Assembly (NCBI GenBank): GCA_023053575.1
Contig: JAKZAP010000012.1
Location: 2,480,230 to 2,544,229 of the forward strand
Origin: Branchinecta lynchi
Taxonomy: Eukaryota; Arthropoda; Branchiopoda; Anostraca; Branchinectidae
Direction: 5' to 3'
DNA: 64,000 bases
The position numbers and the translations under genes are program-made. Below are positions 23,160-35,289 of this stretch, in pieces. The notes beneath the pieces were generated by a model, which worked only from the letters and a program-made list of their open reading frames with translations, was not told the DNA's origin and made no database searches. Within the stretch, counting starts at the first letter, position 1, and each line of letters begins with the position of its first letter.

Positions 23160-24960
23160 CAAGAGTCTTGTAGAACGTTTTGTCACGGGGTTGTTTTGCT
23201 AAATGGAGGCATTTGTCATGTGGCTTTTGCCAGGCTGACGTTTTGTCATGGGGCACTTTGCCTTGGGGACATTCTTTCTGGCGTTTTGTCATGCAGACAT
23301 TTGTTATTGGTGCGTTTTGCCTGGGTGACGTTTTGTCATGGAAATGAATTGCTCTGGGGATATTTCTTCATGGGGACGTTATATCAGGCATTTCGCCATG
23401 GGGACGCTTTATTGGGAAAACGTTGTGTCATGGGGACGCTTGGACGCTTTGGTAATGGGACGTTTTTCTTGGGAAGGTTTAAGTGTTTTGTCGTGGGGAC
23501 GTTTGACATGGGAATGGACGCTTTATCGCGGAGACATTTGGGTCATGGGGACGTTATCTCCAACGTTTTGCCACAGAGGCGTTTGTCATTGAGGCGCGGA
23601 GTTTTGCCTGGGTGACCTTTTGTCATGGGACAATTTGCTTTTGGATTCGTTTTCATGGTGACGTTTATATCTAGGCGTTTTGCCGTGTGGACGCTTTATT
23701 AGACGCTTTGCAATCAGTACGTTTGTCGTAAGAAGGCTTTGGCGTTTTTTCGTAGGGACGGTTCATCTAGGACGTTTTGCCGTGGGAATGTCTCTCCATA
23801 CGGACGCTTTATCGCGGAGACATTGGTTTTGTCTGGGTGACGTTTTGTCATGGGCACGTTTTGCATTTGCGACATATTTTCATGTTGACGTTTATAGCTA
23901 GGAATTTTGTCATGTGGACGATTGATCAGGAAAACTTTATGTTATTGGGACGCTTTGCTATCCGGACGTTTGTCTTGGGAAGGTTTTGGCGTTTTGTCGA
24001 AGGGACGTTTTGTCGAAGCGACGTTTTGTCTGGGACGTTTTGCCGTGGGAATGTCTCTCCACGGGAACGCTTATCATGGAGTTAACTGTCTTGGGGACGT
24101 TTTGTTTGGTTTTTTGCCATAAAGACGTTTTTCATTGAGGCTTTTAGCTAGGTGACGCTTTGTCATGGATACGTGTTGCTTTGGGGGTATATTTTTCATG
24201 GTGACGTTTATACCAGAAAACTTTTTGTCGTGGGGACGTTTTCTTATCAGGACATTTTTCTGCGGAAGGTTTTAGCGTTTTGTAATGGAGACGTTTTGTC
24301 TGGGACGTATTGCCATGGGAGTGTCTCTCCATGGGGAGGCTTTATCGTGAAGACACTTTCTCCGGTGGTTTGCCACGGAGACCTTTGTCGTTGGGGCGTT
24401 TTGCCTGGCTGACGTTTTTTCATGGGGACGTTTTACTTTGGGGATATATTTTGATATTGACGTTTATATCTAGGCGCTTTGCCATGTGGGCGCTTTATCG
24501 GGAAAATGTTATGTCATGGGGACGCTTTGCTACCAGGACGTTTGTCTTGAAAATGTGTTGGCGTTTTGTTGTGGGGACGTTTTGTCTGGGACGTTTTGCT
24601 GTAGGAATGTTTCTCCATGGATGGTTTATTGTGTAGACATTTTTAATGGTGTGTTTTATCCGGCGTTTTGCCTCGGAGACTTTTGCCATTGGACGTTTTG
24701 CTTGGGTGTTTCGTCCGGCGTTTTCCACACAGACGTTTGTCATTGAGGCATTTTGCCTGGGCGACGTTTTGTTATGGGTACGTTTTTCTTTGAGGACATA
24801 TTTTCATTGTGACGTTCATATCTAGGCGTTTTGCCATGTGGAAGCTTTATCGGGAAAACGTTATGTCATCGGAAGGTTTGTCTTACGAATGATTTGGCGT
24901 TTTGTCCTAGGGACGTTTTGCCGTGGGAATGTCTTTTCATGGTGACGTCATTGGGACATC
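23160..24960 (+). repeat. degenerate GACGTTTTGTCATGGG minisatellite with higher-order structure
   Basis: About 1.8 kb is built from variants of a ~15-20-bp unit (GGGACGTTTTGTCATGGG, GGACGTTTTGCC, GACGCTTTATCG). Landmark phrases such as CCGTGGGAATGTCTCTCCAT recur near 23782, 24042, 24311, 24599 and 24922, giving a higher-order period of ~260-320 bp. Several overlapping open frames on both strands (rich in Gly, Arg and Phe) are by-products of the unit and not genes. Confidence 0.8.
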
Positions 24961-25002
24961 TTTGCATGAAATCTTAGTTATGAGGATGTTTCTTTTATTT
25001 TT

Positions 25003-26616
25003 GTATGGCACTTGCAGCCTCTGGCTCAAATGCCATATACCGATCACAATTCCGTTTGTCGGTCTGTCCGAGTCTTTTGTCACACTTTTTCGAGTTAGGG
25101 TACTTCCAGATGTGCTAGGACAATGAAACTTGGCAGACATATGAGGGACCCGACCAAACTAAGCTAGAAATGATCAGTTTCCCGATCCGATCATATGCGG
25201 GGGAGTGGAGGGCGCTGAAAACTTGAAAATTGAGGGCATTTTGTCACACTTTTTCGAGTTGGGTACTTCCAGATGTGCTAGGACCATGAAACTTGACATG
25301 CGTATGAGAGACCTGACCAAACAAACTTAGAAATAATCAGTTTTCCGATCCGACCATTTTGGGGGGAGTGGAGGGCAGGGGAATCCGGGAAATTGAGTAG
25401 TGTATAACTTTCGAACGGGTGATCGGATTTTAATGAGACTTAATAACTGAATAGATTATATATCTGCGATGTCCCGTTTAAAGTCTTGACCGGATTCGGT
25501 AGCCAGGGGGGAGTTGGGGGGGGAGACTGGAAATTACGAAAAACGGTTAGAATGGAGGAATCGGAGTGAAACTTGCTGGGAACAAAAAGCATCTGCTCTA
25601 GATAAATCATTTAGACAATTGTACTGGACCCGGACGCTTAGGGGGGGGGGGGGGAATACGTGACCCGCTGAGAATGTTTAGATCGGGATGGAACGTGGGG
25701 GAGATGGGGGCCGAAAATCTCGAAAAACGGTTAGAATGGAGGGATCGTAGTGAAACTTGCTGGTAAGAACAAAAATCTGCTCCATTTAGGTCTTTTACAC
25801 AATTTGACTGGATCCGGACACTTGAGGGGGGGGGGAGGGGGTTTCCCGGAATTCCTTTTTTTTAGATTTTCACGACGAAACTTGGCAGGCACATCATAGA
25901 CCCGGTCAAACTGACTTGGAATACAAAAAAAAACCTCGATATGATAATCTTGGGGGGGGGGGGGGTGAGGGAGGAGAATCCGGAATATTGAGTCATGCGT
26001 AACTTTGGAACGGGTGATCGGATTCGAGTGAAATTTAATAATTGAACAGAGGGCATTTCTCTCTGTGATCGTTTTCATTTCCAGACTGAATCCGACATTT
26101 TTTTTTGTTTTTTTTTTGGGGGGGGGAATACTTGACCCGCTTAGATTGGTGTGATCGGGATGGGACTTGGTGGGAATAACAAATAGAAGCTCTGGATTAA
26201 TCATTTACAGAACCGGATTGGATCCGGGTATTGTGGGTTGAGTTGCAGTGGGGGGGGGGGGGGGGGTCTGGGATTCCGGTGATCGCGAGTTAAGGTACTT
26301 CCAGATGTGCTAGGACGACGAAACTTTGCTGGAATATCAGAGATTCAACAACATTTGCTTAGAAATTGCTATTTCTCAAATACGATTATTCCTTAAAGTA
26401 CCAATCTTGACCGCAAAGTAAAAAAATACTTTTAAGCAATATATGCATTTTCATGATGCCTTTCAGCCCATTATCATTTTTGCCTCAAGGATTTTGCTTA
26501 CAAATGAAGTTCTAGCTACCTTAGAGTGCGCATCTCAACCGCAAAGTCGAAACTTACTTTTGATCAATAAAAACATTCTAACCCATGCAAGTGCCATATG
26601 AGCTTACATCTCTTGT
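25003..26616 (-). mobile_element. Helentron-like non-autonomous element, family B copy 1
   Basis: The low-coordinate end is the hairpin TATGGCACTTG...tgccata, then a short CGGTCTGTCC microsatellite, ACTTCCAGATGTGCTAGGAC and AAACTTGGCAG. Degenerate repeats with long G runs follow. The far end is CAAGTGCCATATGAGCTTAC followed by ATCTCTTGTT. The same ends and order, inverted, are found at 59982-61616. The hairpin at one end, the same motif inside the other end, tandem internal repeats and microsatellite fit HINE/DINE architecture. ORFs inside (for example 25731-26204 minus) are artefacts of G/C runs. Confidence 0.65.
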
Positions 26617-28430
26617 TTTTTCATTTCATGGAAACATTTCGATAGACAAATTGTTTCTCGGTTTCGCTAAGCCTTTTAGGCTAAATAATATATGGTTGGT
26701 TTAGCTTGGGTATATTCTGCACATGCCTTGCTAGTTCTCAACAGGATTACAAACTCCTCAGTTCTAAGCTTTCTAAATGGAAAGTTTTAAGTTTCAGAGA
26801 GGCAAGAAATACTACACTCTTAGAAGAAAATGTCAGATGAAGTAACTTTAGAGTTTGTTATGTCCTTTGAAACCCAAGTTCAGAAGGGAAAGTTCCCGAA
26901 AAGTTAGATAGTCCCTTGGGTTTTTCAGAAGAGAGATTTAGACGTATATGCTTCTCTGTTCTTACATAAAGGACAGGATTTCAAACTAACACACAGAAAA
27001 ATAAAAAAGAAGTAACAAGATTACAGAAATGAATTTCCTGGTACGAACTTCCCAGTCAAGTTCCTGAAAATCTGGAATCTGCAAGAGGTCACTGGATGTT
27101 TGTCTTAGAAGCTTAAAGGACTCGTCGTACCATTTTACTGTATAAATCTACGTTCCTAGTCTTAAAATGCAGAAGTTAGCGATACAAATATAGAACAGTG
27201 CTGCCGGTCCCAGAATTCTGGCTCACTTTGCAGGATCCTGTAGCATTTTTGGCATAATCGTGATCTCTTTCAGCCAACTTGGGCCATATAAATATTCCCC
27301 CAAAAATAACAACAGCCTAAACTAATAAACACAACTCAAACCGGGGAAAATTTTGAAATTCATAGCTGTGAACATCTAGGAAACCGAAAGAGGGGAGAAG
27401 TCGAAAAACCCATGACAAAGCGGAGAATCCTGAGATCAGTGGCAACACTGCACTTAAATAAGAGCACTTCCTATCGGAAAATCGATCGTACTCTACTTTA
27501 TTTTAATTTAATGTTTATTTGTCACCAAAATCATTGAGTACATGAAAAGTAAAGTAAAGACTCACAGACAAACAAACAACAAAGAAAACAAAACGATGAG
27601 AAAATTACACTTATAGATTCAGATTCATATTCAGATTTCAGATTCAGATATTTTTTTACTTCACCAAAAAAACACAACTACATTGTACAAAAAAACTCAA
27701 CAACCACATAAAAGACAAAAGTCCTGTGGGTGGCTGTATCTTCTAACCACCTTTTAACTTGAAATTATTCAATAAATAATGACATAAAAACTAATCTAAT
27801 ATATTTTCAAAAAAGAAAGAAAAAAGAGGTAAAGAAAGAGAGAGAGAAAAAAAGAATATAGGAAAGAAAAATGATTTCCTCGTCACAACCTACCCACCGC
27901 CCCCCATCTCACCTCCCCCCCACCCCACCTCTTCACTCCCCTCCTCCCTACACCCCCTTCCAACAACCCCCAAAATTCAACCACCTTTTTAAATTAAAAG
28001 TTTCTTCAGCTTTCTTGTAAACAAAAATTAAGTTACCGGCCGCTCTAATACTATCAAAATTAAGTTACCGGCCGCTCTAATACTATAGTTCAAATAATAT
28101 CGTAGAAGTAGAACAATCCCTTACTAATAAACTCAGTTGAAGTCATGGTGATTTCCATAGCTCAATAGATTTCATTGGCCGTACAAGTGGCAGGTTGATT
28201 ACGAACAGCGTGCCAGCTTGTGTTGAAGTACAAGATTGTTAGTTGGGCTGACGGATAGACTTTCGAATCGTTCAGGATTCTCCAGTTTGTCATAGATTTT
28301 TCGACTTCTCCCTTTCTTCCCCTTGAGAGTTTCATAAGCAGTAGCGTCCCTTGACTACGCTGCATTTGTTAACGGTTTGCTCTTACTCCTATGCGAAAAT
28401 CTAATCTGCTAAAAAATAAACCAAATATCC
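26617..28430. other. no gene; LINE-tail-like and tandem segments
   Basis: No coding region is recognised in 26617-27480. 27490-27880 resembles a minus-strand LINE 3' end (AATGTTTATTTGTCACC, then GTCCTGTGGGTGGCTG, then A/G-rich text) comparable to that at 2545-2860. A 37-bp unit with AAATTAAGTTACCGGCCGC is tandemly doubled at about 28022-28086. A C-rich tract lies at 27896-27970. Confidence 0.45.
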
Positions 28431-28726
28431 GGTTTTGGACGGATTCCGGGTGAACTACTTGTTCGGCGAGAAAACCAGTCTACAAAACTTACCACGAATT
28501 GTGGTAAACTTACCACGAATCACGAGTCCTTAATTTGACTCATGAAGGAGTTATATCACAAGCATTCTAGCACTTGCAACGTCTAGACCCCCCCCCCCCA
28601 CCCCACTCTGAAGACCCCAGATGAAGCCACGACTCGATCCGACCGCTGGGTCATCTAGCGGTGTTGGTTGAAAGCCCCGACATGGGGAGGATGGAATCAT
28701 AGTTTGACTTTGGATCTAACAAAATG

Positions 28727-29084
28727 TTTTTGGGATCCTAAAACGTAGGTGGAGGGTTACCTATGACATCGCAAAAGTTGTCCGTCCGTCCGTCTGTCAG
28801 CACGATAACTCTCGAAGGGAATGAAATATTTTGATGAAACTTGGTGTGAGGATTCATTGGGTCAAGGGTAAGGTGCGGTTCGTAGATGGGTTCTGTAGCC
28901 CTACATTTAGGGGTGCGGATTCAACTTAAGGGACAAACAAAATATTTTTAAACAACTAATGTGATAGTCGATTATGGGATAAGAAAACATGCTGAACACG
29001 CATATGCAAAACGTTTTCTCGTTCGACGAGTAGTTCGCCCGGAATCCGGCAAAGACCGGAAAGTTGGTTAAAAGTAAATGCCGA

Positions 29085-29120
<36 letters not shown>

Positions 29121-29883
29121 AGACGTAACCAGGCCCGTTCCCCTGGCAGTGGGTTCGCGAGACAGTAGATAGGGACATTTTCATTTTAAGTTGATTAAAT
29201 GTTCGAAATAGGGGTAAGAAGACATGCTGAACACGGCAGTGAAAACCATTTCCTCGCTGGACAAGTAGTTCGTCCGGAATCCGGCAAAAACGGAAAGTTT
29301 GTTAAAATTAAAAGTTTATTTGAAGTTTATTAGATGTTCGATTTAGGAGTAAAAAGATATGCTGACCACTTATATGAAAAGTATTTTCTACCTGGACAAA
29401 TAGTTCGCCCGGAATACGTCCAAAACCGGAAAATTCGTTAAAAGCAAAAGTTTTATTTGAAGTTGATTAGATGACAGATTTAGGGCTAAAGAGACGCTGA
29501 GTCTGTATATGAAAATTATTTTTCACCCGGACATATAATCCGTACGGAACCCGGTTGAAACCGGAAATTTTTGTATAAGTTAAAGTTTTATTTGAGGTTG
29601 ATTAGATGTTCTTTATATGGATAAGGAGATACGCTGAGTTCGTTTCTGAGTTTTCTCTTTTTTTGCTGGACAAGTAGTTCGCTCGGAATTCGGACGAAAC
29701 CAGAAATTTGGCAGAAGCAAAACAGGAAGTTTTCGGTCAGTATCGTCAAAATACATATGACTGATAGAGATAGGCTATATCTGAACTTGGTTTTCTCAGA
29801 TGATTAGCCTGGCGAAGACAAGACCCAGTTGTCTGGATCAAATACTAGATTTTTGGGATCCCATCGAAACCTTAGGTCTTGTT
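28727..29883 (+). mobile_element. Helentron-like family A, copy 2
   Basis: It opens TTTTTGGGATCCTAAAACGT and contains a short (CCGT)n run, AGCACGATAACTCTCGAA, GATGAAACTTGGTGTGAGG and six or so ~125-bp subrepeats with CGGACAAGTAGTTCGCCCGG. It ends TTTTTGGGATCCCATCGAAA..GGTCTTGTT. A small unrelated insert lies near 29085-29165. A partial inverted piece of the same family lies just outside at about 28436-28480. Confidence 0.75.
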
Positions 29884-30108
29884 ATTATAGAAGGCATATG
29901 GAAAATATGTGGACGAATCAAACTAATTATTTGCATTATCGATTCTTTAAGTATTTTCTTTTCTGTTTTTTTCTTGTTAATTCCCGTAAGTCTATTAAGG
30001 ATTAAACCAGATCACAATAAACAAACGCCGTAAATTATATTAAACTAGACCTACGTTGCCCGGGCAACGTGAAGTGTTGCGGCAACCTTTGTCCGGCTTC
30101 GCCGACTA
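29884..30108. other. unassigned spacer between elements
   Basis: It contains GTTGCCCGGGCAACG (30056-30071), a short palindrome just outside the left inverted repeat of the next element. It may be that element's true tip. Confidence 0.3.
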
Positions 30109-30667
30109 AAGTGTTGCGAGAGCAACACTTTGGTTTTGTTTCTTCGCTGTCGGTTAAATGCTGAAGTTGTCAACTTATCGAAGCTTTTAAAACGGTATGT
30201 TCTAAAAAGAATAATCACCAGATCAAAAGCTGTTCTTTAGCGTTGTAAAACCAACAACAAAACAATATCGGAAGAAGGGACTAAATTGACTTTGCGGACA
30301 GTTGAACTTTATCCTTTTCAATCGTAGATATCGTGATGGATGAAAACTTGGAACAATATCTTATATAATCTAGTTGGTCTTATAAAGCTATCCGTAACGT
30401 TTCAGGATAAAAATACCATAGATGACACTATTAATTATTACAAAACTACCTTATTGTTTTACATTACCGTATCGTTTGTACCCGTTGCGTAAACCGTTAA
30501 TCCTAGGTTATAGCGATAGACAATCGATACAAACTTTCATACCGTCATATTTACAGAAATCGAATACAATGAGCGCCAATTTTCAAAAATTTCTAGCCCC
30601 TCGTGAACCGATTCTTACTTACACGTCCCTCTCCCGTGATTGACATCAAATTCACCGGAAACAAATA

Positions 30668-31087
30668 ATGGATACACCAGCTAGCAAAAGTTGTAAACCC
30701 CTCATCGCTGAAGATGATTATAGCATAAAAGCCGATTATTACTTACAAGTCCCATGCCTGTCTTACAATTGGGAACGATATTGTTCTTACCATCGAATAC
30801 ACCTGAAACAAATAACAGGTATACCAACTAGCAAAAGCTGCAACTCCTCATTGCCTAAGATGATTATGAGCTAACAGTTGACTGTTGCTTACAGTCGACT
30901 GTTGCTTACAAGTCCCTTACATGTCTCACAACTGGTATCGCCTATTTTTGGTTTCAGTGTGTACCTTACTCCTGAAGTTGTCAACCCCTTGAAACTTCCA
31001 AACTGGTTTGTCTCATGAAGGATTTTTGTTCAAAAAAATGGATGACACATACTTTGATCGGCTCATCAAGGGCTATCGATTGCCCTA
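30668..31087 (+). pseudogene. first copy of the duplicated unknown ORF, frameshifted
   Basis: The first unit encodes SKSCKPLIAEDDYSIKADYY then LQVPCLSYNWERYCSYH, followed by a second diverged motif copy with frameshifts and a small internal duplication (ACAGTTGACTGTTGCTTACAGTCG). The last segment (LMKDFC-like, MDDTYFDRLIKGYRLP) is in another frame. It is the decayed sister of the ORF at 31403-31912. Function unknown. Confidence 0.5.
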
Positions 31088-31402
31088 ACCACAACAAAAG
31101 AATGTCGGAAAAAGGGACTAAATTGACTTTGCAGTCAGTTGAACTTTATCCTTTTCAATCGTAGACATCGTGACGGCTGAAAACTTGGAACAATATCCTC
31201 TATAATCTGGTTGGTACTATAAAGCTATCCGTAACTTTTCAGGATTGAAATACCATAGATGACACTATTAATTATTACGAAACTACCTTGTTTTACCTTA
31301 TCGTTTGTACCCGTTGCGTAAACCTAGGTAAATCCTAGGTTACAGCGATAGACCATCGATACAAACTTTCTTACTGTCAGATTTATATAAATCGAATACA
31401 AT

Positions 31403-31912
31403 GTGCAACAATTTGCACAAATTTCTAGCCCCTCGTGCACCGATTCTACTGACAAATCCCTTTCCCGTGATAGACATCAAGTTCACCGGATAAAAATAAT
31501 GGGTACACTGGCTAGCAAAAGTTGCAAACCCCTCATCGCTGAAGATTTTTGTAGCATAACAGCCGATTATTACTTACAAGTCCCTTGCATGTCTTACAAT
31601 TGGGAACCAAATTGTTCTTACCACCAAATGACAGGTACGCCAACTAGGGAAAGCTGCAAACCCCTCATTGCCGAAGATGATTATGACCTAACAGTCGACT
31701 GTCGCGTACAAGTCCCCTACATGTCTCATAACTGGTATCGCCTATTTTTGGTTTCAGTGTACCTTACTTCTGAAGTTGTCAACCCCTTTGAAATTTTCAA
31801 ACTGGTGTATCTCATGAAGGAATTTTTGTACCAAAAAATGGATGACATATACTTTGATCACCTCATCAATGGCTATCGATTGCCGTCGAAAAAAAAATTC
31901 TACCTGTCTTAG
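31403..31912 (+). CDS. unknown protein with two SKSCKPLIAEDD..QVPC motifs
   Basis: This 169-codon frame contains two ~40-residue repeats. The first (about residues 38-75) reads SKSCKPLIAED..ITADYYLQVPCMSYNWE. The second (79-112) reads RESCKPLIAEDDYDLTVDCRV then QVPYMSHNW. A hydrophobic/acidic C-terminus follows (VYLTSEVVNPFEIFKLVYLM, then MDDIYFDHLINGYRLPSKKK). I recognise no family. The true start may be GTA/ATG at the first motif (about 31499), since the N-terminal 30 residues are not repeat-like. Conservation of the same motif in the upstream copy, against frameshifted DNA around it, suggests it was once coding. It may be a captured host exon or an element gene. Confidence 0.4.
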   Translation: MQQFAQISSPSCTDSTDKSLSRDRHQVHRIKIMGTLASKSCKPLIAEDFCSITADYYLQVPCMSYNWEPNCSYHQMTGTPTRESCKPLIAEDDYDLTVDCRVQVPYMSHNWYRLFLVSVYLTSEVVNPFEIFKLVYLMKEFLYQKMDDIYFDHLINGYRLPSKKKFYLS

Positions 31913-32194
31913 TTCAAAAGTTGACTTTTTTGCCGTAGGCCAACTTTCTAACGTCATGACTTAGAAAGGAGCAAAGGATAAGCTCTAGTTTCTTTAGCAA
32001 TGAGAGAACTTTTAAGGTTTAAGAGGCACATCTTATACCGTTACTCTACCGCAAACCCAAGTGCAAAATTTTTTTTTTATAAACTCAGCTGAAATCGTCG
32101 CAGACATGGACAGAAACAATAGATGACAGCACTTTCGGACCCGTGGGAAAAAGCCACTTTTTTGTCTCTGTAGATTTTTCTATTTATCACTCAA

Positions 32195-32550
32195 AGAAGA
32201 TATGTTGGCTGTGGGGCCGGGTAACTGCCGCATATATTTAACACTTATAGATTTTAGTACATCTTCAATTTGAAACTGGTGCCTGCCTGCTTGCGTGCTA
32301 GAACGGAGCTTTCCACTCGAAAGCAGAAACATGGTTTGATGAAACGAAAGGTTCGCTACACAACTTGAGATGGTCCTCTCCGGCATAGGCTATACAACTC
32401 CACTTCACTTCGCAAACCGTAGGCTCTGGCTCGAGGACAAGCAAAAACTATCCTTATTGGCCCCAGGCAAGAGTTATACGTAGCTTTCCAAAATGTAATG
32501 TCATATTCATCAATCCGGCCTAAGGTCCACACTTTCCGTAAAAACCGCAC
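32195..32550 (-). repeat. dispersed repeat family F, copy 1 (coding-like)
   Basis: It matches 46258-46590 in inverted orientation from ACGGAAAGTGTGGACCTTAG to CCAGTTT.AAACTGAAG. On the minus strand the conserved frame includes YDITF, NSCLGP, VFAC, ARAY and LYSLC and, further on, FCFRVESSV. Third-position-like differences suggest an old coding segment. Family unknown. Confidence 0.5.
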
Positions 32551-32664
32551 AGGTTAGACCCTTCCAGTTACCAGGAATAAAATGAAATCGGAGTCATAGG
32601 AAAAAAAAAAAAAAACAAAAAAAAAAAAAACCAGGACAAAACCAAAGTGTTGCTCTCGCAACAC

Positions 32665-33684
32665 AATTCGTTATAGCGATTTTTTGAAGATTCTGAAACT
32701 GAACTAAACAATATTCAGCTTCCGAGACAAAAAAATGTCAAACTGGCCGATGATTTCTTCTTTCGACATGTCTAAACGTCCACATGGTGATATACTTAGT
32801 TGTTTTAATCCTCTTAAAAGCCACTGGATCTTCTCGAAGGTTTAGTAATCTTTTGACGAGCGCCAGGAGATCAATGAATAGTTAATTAGCAATGGCGGAT
32901 TGGCGTTTAGGAGTAATTTGTGTTCAAGTAATTTTTGGAAAACGTGTCCTACCGTGAGGATTTTGGGGAAAACAAAGGTAACAGTATGTTCGTAAAAATC
33001 CAACCCATCGAAAAATGATGGCGTCTCCGACCTTCTCGGCCCACATGAATCAGAGAATTTAATTACCACTCGTAATACAGGGCTAGAGAGCTCGGTATTT
33101 TCGAGAGTTATCGTGCTTACAGACGGACAGGCAGACAGTAATCAGACAGACGGCCCGGCAACTTTTTCGTGCCTTATATCCGTCGTGTGAATATACGTAT
33201 CGTTTCACTGATGTTTTGGTAACCCAAAAAGGGCAACAATCAAATAAAGATATTCAGTTTCAAACCATTCGCCCCAGTAAAATCAACTTTGTAAGGCTTA
33301 TCTTTCAAGCAGCTGACAATGATCTTGTTTTCTGAGAATTCTCGGAAGATATTGTGATCTGATTTTCTGAAACACGAGAGATATTTCAGACGTGGGAATG
33401 AAAAGATTGTATCGAATTAGTCTCATGCTGAGAAACAGTTAACCAATATTCAAGTCGAGCTAACCTGACTTCCTTGTGAATTATTAAAGTACAAGGAGCA
33501 GCGAACCTTTTCTTGATTATTTTAGACAAAACCTTGAGAATTTCTTCTAATCTTACGGTATGCCTCTCGCTCTGTTCTCACGATTAAAATACAGCTCTTA
33601 CTAGAAACTATCGTTGTACGTAGAAATAGCTCAGAAATATCATTTTACGGTTACTTTCCACGTCAGATTCGGAGGACCTTGAAG
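32665..33684. other. no gene recognised
   Basis: At 33098-33150 a short minus-oriented relic of family A is visible (TTTTCGAGAGTTATCGTGCT and GACGGACAGG). No coding region or other known repeat was seen. Confidence 0.35.
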
Positions 33685-33960
33685 CTTTCAAAGAAGTTTG
33701 CGTTGCCACATCAAAAATGTTTAGAGAGTTACTCTTGGCACAAAACAGAGAGTGAATTGGGAGTGAAATTTATTTTCATGAAATATTCACTCTTGGTCGG
33801 AATCGCCTCTGTAAAACTGACACATCTTAATTTTACTTTCATGAAAAAAAAACTTGAAATAGTCAGTTCTGGTCGGAATCCCTGCTGCAAAAATTACACA
33901 TTTGGTATTTTCTGAAATAGAGTGATTTTTATGTCCTACGTAGGACAAAAGTGACAATTC
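33685..33960 (-). repeat. dispersed repeat family C, copy 1
   Basis: It contains TTTATTTTCATGAAATATTC, GGTCGGAATCGCCTCTGTAA, GGTCGGAATCCCTGCTGC and GATTTTTATGTCCTACGTAG. The inverted counterpart lies at 63234-63500 in the same order. GGTCGGAATCSC is present twice per copy. No ORF. Confidence 0.65.
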
Positions 33961-33984
33961 ACACTATCGTGCTACATGTGGCAA

Positions 33985-34140
33985 CCCTGTGCCACTGAAA
34001 AGGCGATAAAAAGCACTAGGACAGATACACAATGGCGAAAGAAAGGGTTTTCAGAAGCTTATAATTCCACAGGGGAGCAACAGATAGTATGAAAGGCAGA
34101 ATAAGCTGGAGGGGTTGATCCTTTTAACTAGTCGACCCGA
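33985..34140 (+). repeat. dispersed ~130-bp repeat family G, copy 1
   Basis: The phrase AGCACTA..AGAAGCTTATAATTCCA..GGAGCNA..ATGAAAGGCAGAATAA..AGGGGT recurs at 41430-41560 and 48565-48690. It ends near a GGTCCTTT-like tip, so it may be an end of a TTAA-type element. Confidence 0.55.
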
Positions 34141-35289
34141 TGGAAATACTTAAAGTTTAACTGAACAGGCAACTTATTTTTACATCTTAGATTCAAATAC
34201 ATTGAATTATTACAACACCTATTGGGGATTTTCATTCTGTCCACAGTAGTCTTCAGTAGGGACGTTGGGAATGTGGACGCTTTCCCATGGTGAATCCGTC
34301 CACAATTCGCCCGCGAAAATCACTAAACTATCACTACACAAGACACCTCACTAGCTAGCACTAGCACTAGCTGCAGACACTTCTTTGTTTATTTGATACA
34401 CAATTTATTTACTCGTTAGCTGCTGGTGTTGTTGCCAAATGTTCCAGGCACCATAGAGATATCACAAAAACGGGAAGAGCGGCAAGCACAATGGGATAAT
34501 CGATTATTTGGAAATATCAGAAAAACAAACTAACGCTTTTTCATCGGGTTTTCAAGATTATTTAAGCGAACAAGTGATGGGTAACTAGACTGTCGTATCC
34601 TAGCCCTTTTCGGTTAAACTTTAAGGAGTATTTTACACGGCGGGTATTTTTCTCCGAAGACGAGAGGGGAAAGTATTCACGTGGTACCCGGGTACTTTTC
34701 AAGGGACAATACTGTCATGTGTCAATAGATTCAAGGGTTGTAAAACTCAGGATATCTCTCTACAATGGACACCGACATGGGTCCATTTGGATCACTTCTT
34801 ATATGGACACAATCAAAATTATTGCTCGGTTGTTGCTGACGTCGAAGAATACGCTTCGACAAACAAATCCCCGCGTAAAAAGTTCGCGAAATTGAAGTCC
34901 AAAATACCCGGGGATTTGTTGCTGTTGCGGGGAAAAATATCCGCGGAGTAGGGGTAAATACCCTGCGTGTAAACGTAGATTTACTTCATTGCTCCTCTAT
35001 ACATGAACAATCGATTTTCGGATAGTGGATTTCTCTATCGGATTCTGTTACCTCTATGCGCGTGTCCCTTTGTTTTATGCTTGACAAAAACGCTATAGGA
35101 AAGAGAAGTTTACACGCAGTGAGTCACCTGTGTATTGAGATTCAGAATTTCCACATCATAGTAGACTTTGCGTTGTGGTTAGTTGGCCATACATATTCTG
35201 AATGCCACTACGTGATCAGGTGGTGGAAAAAAAAATCGGTGTATTCAAACTACATGATACACACATATTTTGGCTTTTCCGTTAAAATC
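34141..35289. other. no gene; one MITE
   Basis: A 345-bp MITE is seen at 34633-34972. A dispersed segment at 34565-34620 (AAGTGATGGGTAACTAGACTG) recurs at 42855 and, inverted, at 48706-48748. The rest is unassigned. Confidence 0.4.
34633..34972. repeat. MITE with TTTACACGCGGGTATTT inverted ends
   Basis: The left end TTTACACGGCGGGTATTTTT matches the inverted right end (AAATACCCTGCGTGTAAA) with one or two changes. Subterminal CTCCG/CGGAG and TACCCGGGTA palindromes add symmetry. No ORF. A short target duplication could not be fixed. Confidence 0.55.

Larger units (their letters stand above)
30109..32664. mobile_element. 2.55-kb element with 29-bp inverted hairpin ends and duplicated ORF
   Basis: GTGTTGCGAGAGCAACAC plus TTTGGTTTTGT at 30111-30139 is repeated exactly inverted at 32636-32664. 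Each end is also a self-complementary hairpin (GTGTTGC-GAGA-GCAACAC). Inside, an ~840-bp unit is tandemly duplicated (about 30265-31100 and 31101-31915), sharing GGGACTAAATTGACTTTGC, TTTATCCTTTTCAATCGTAG and the coding block below. The right part includes a segment shared with 46.26 kb. No transposase is recognised, so it is non-autonomous or of an unknown class. Confidence 0.65.

Noticed and set aside
23196..24746. Overlapping open frames rich in Gly/Arg/Phe/Thr
   Set aside because: Translations of a degenerate minisatellite, with frames open on both strands and no domain.
25731..26204. 157-codon minus-strand frame with poly-Pro
   Set aside because: Proline runs come from G homopolymers within Helentron-like family B. 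No conservation with copy 2.
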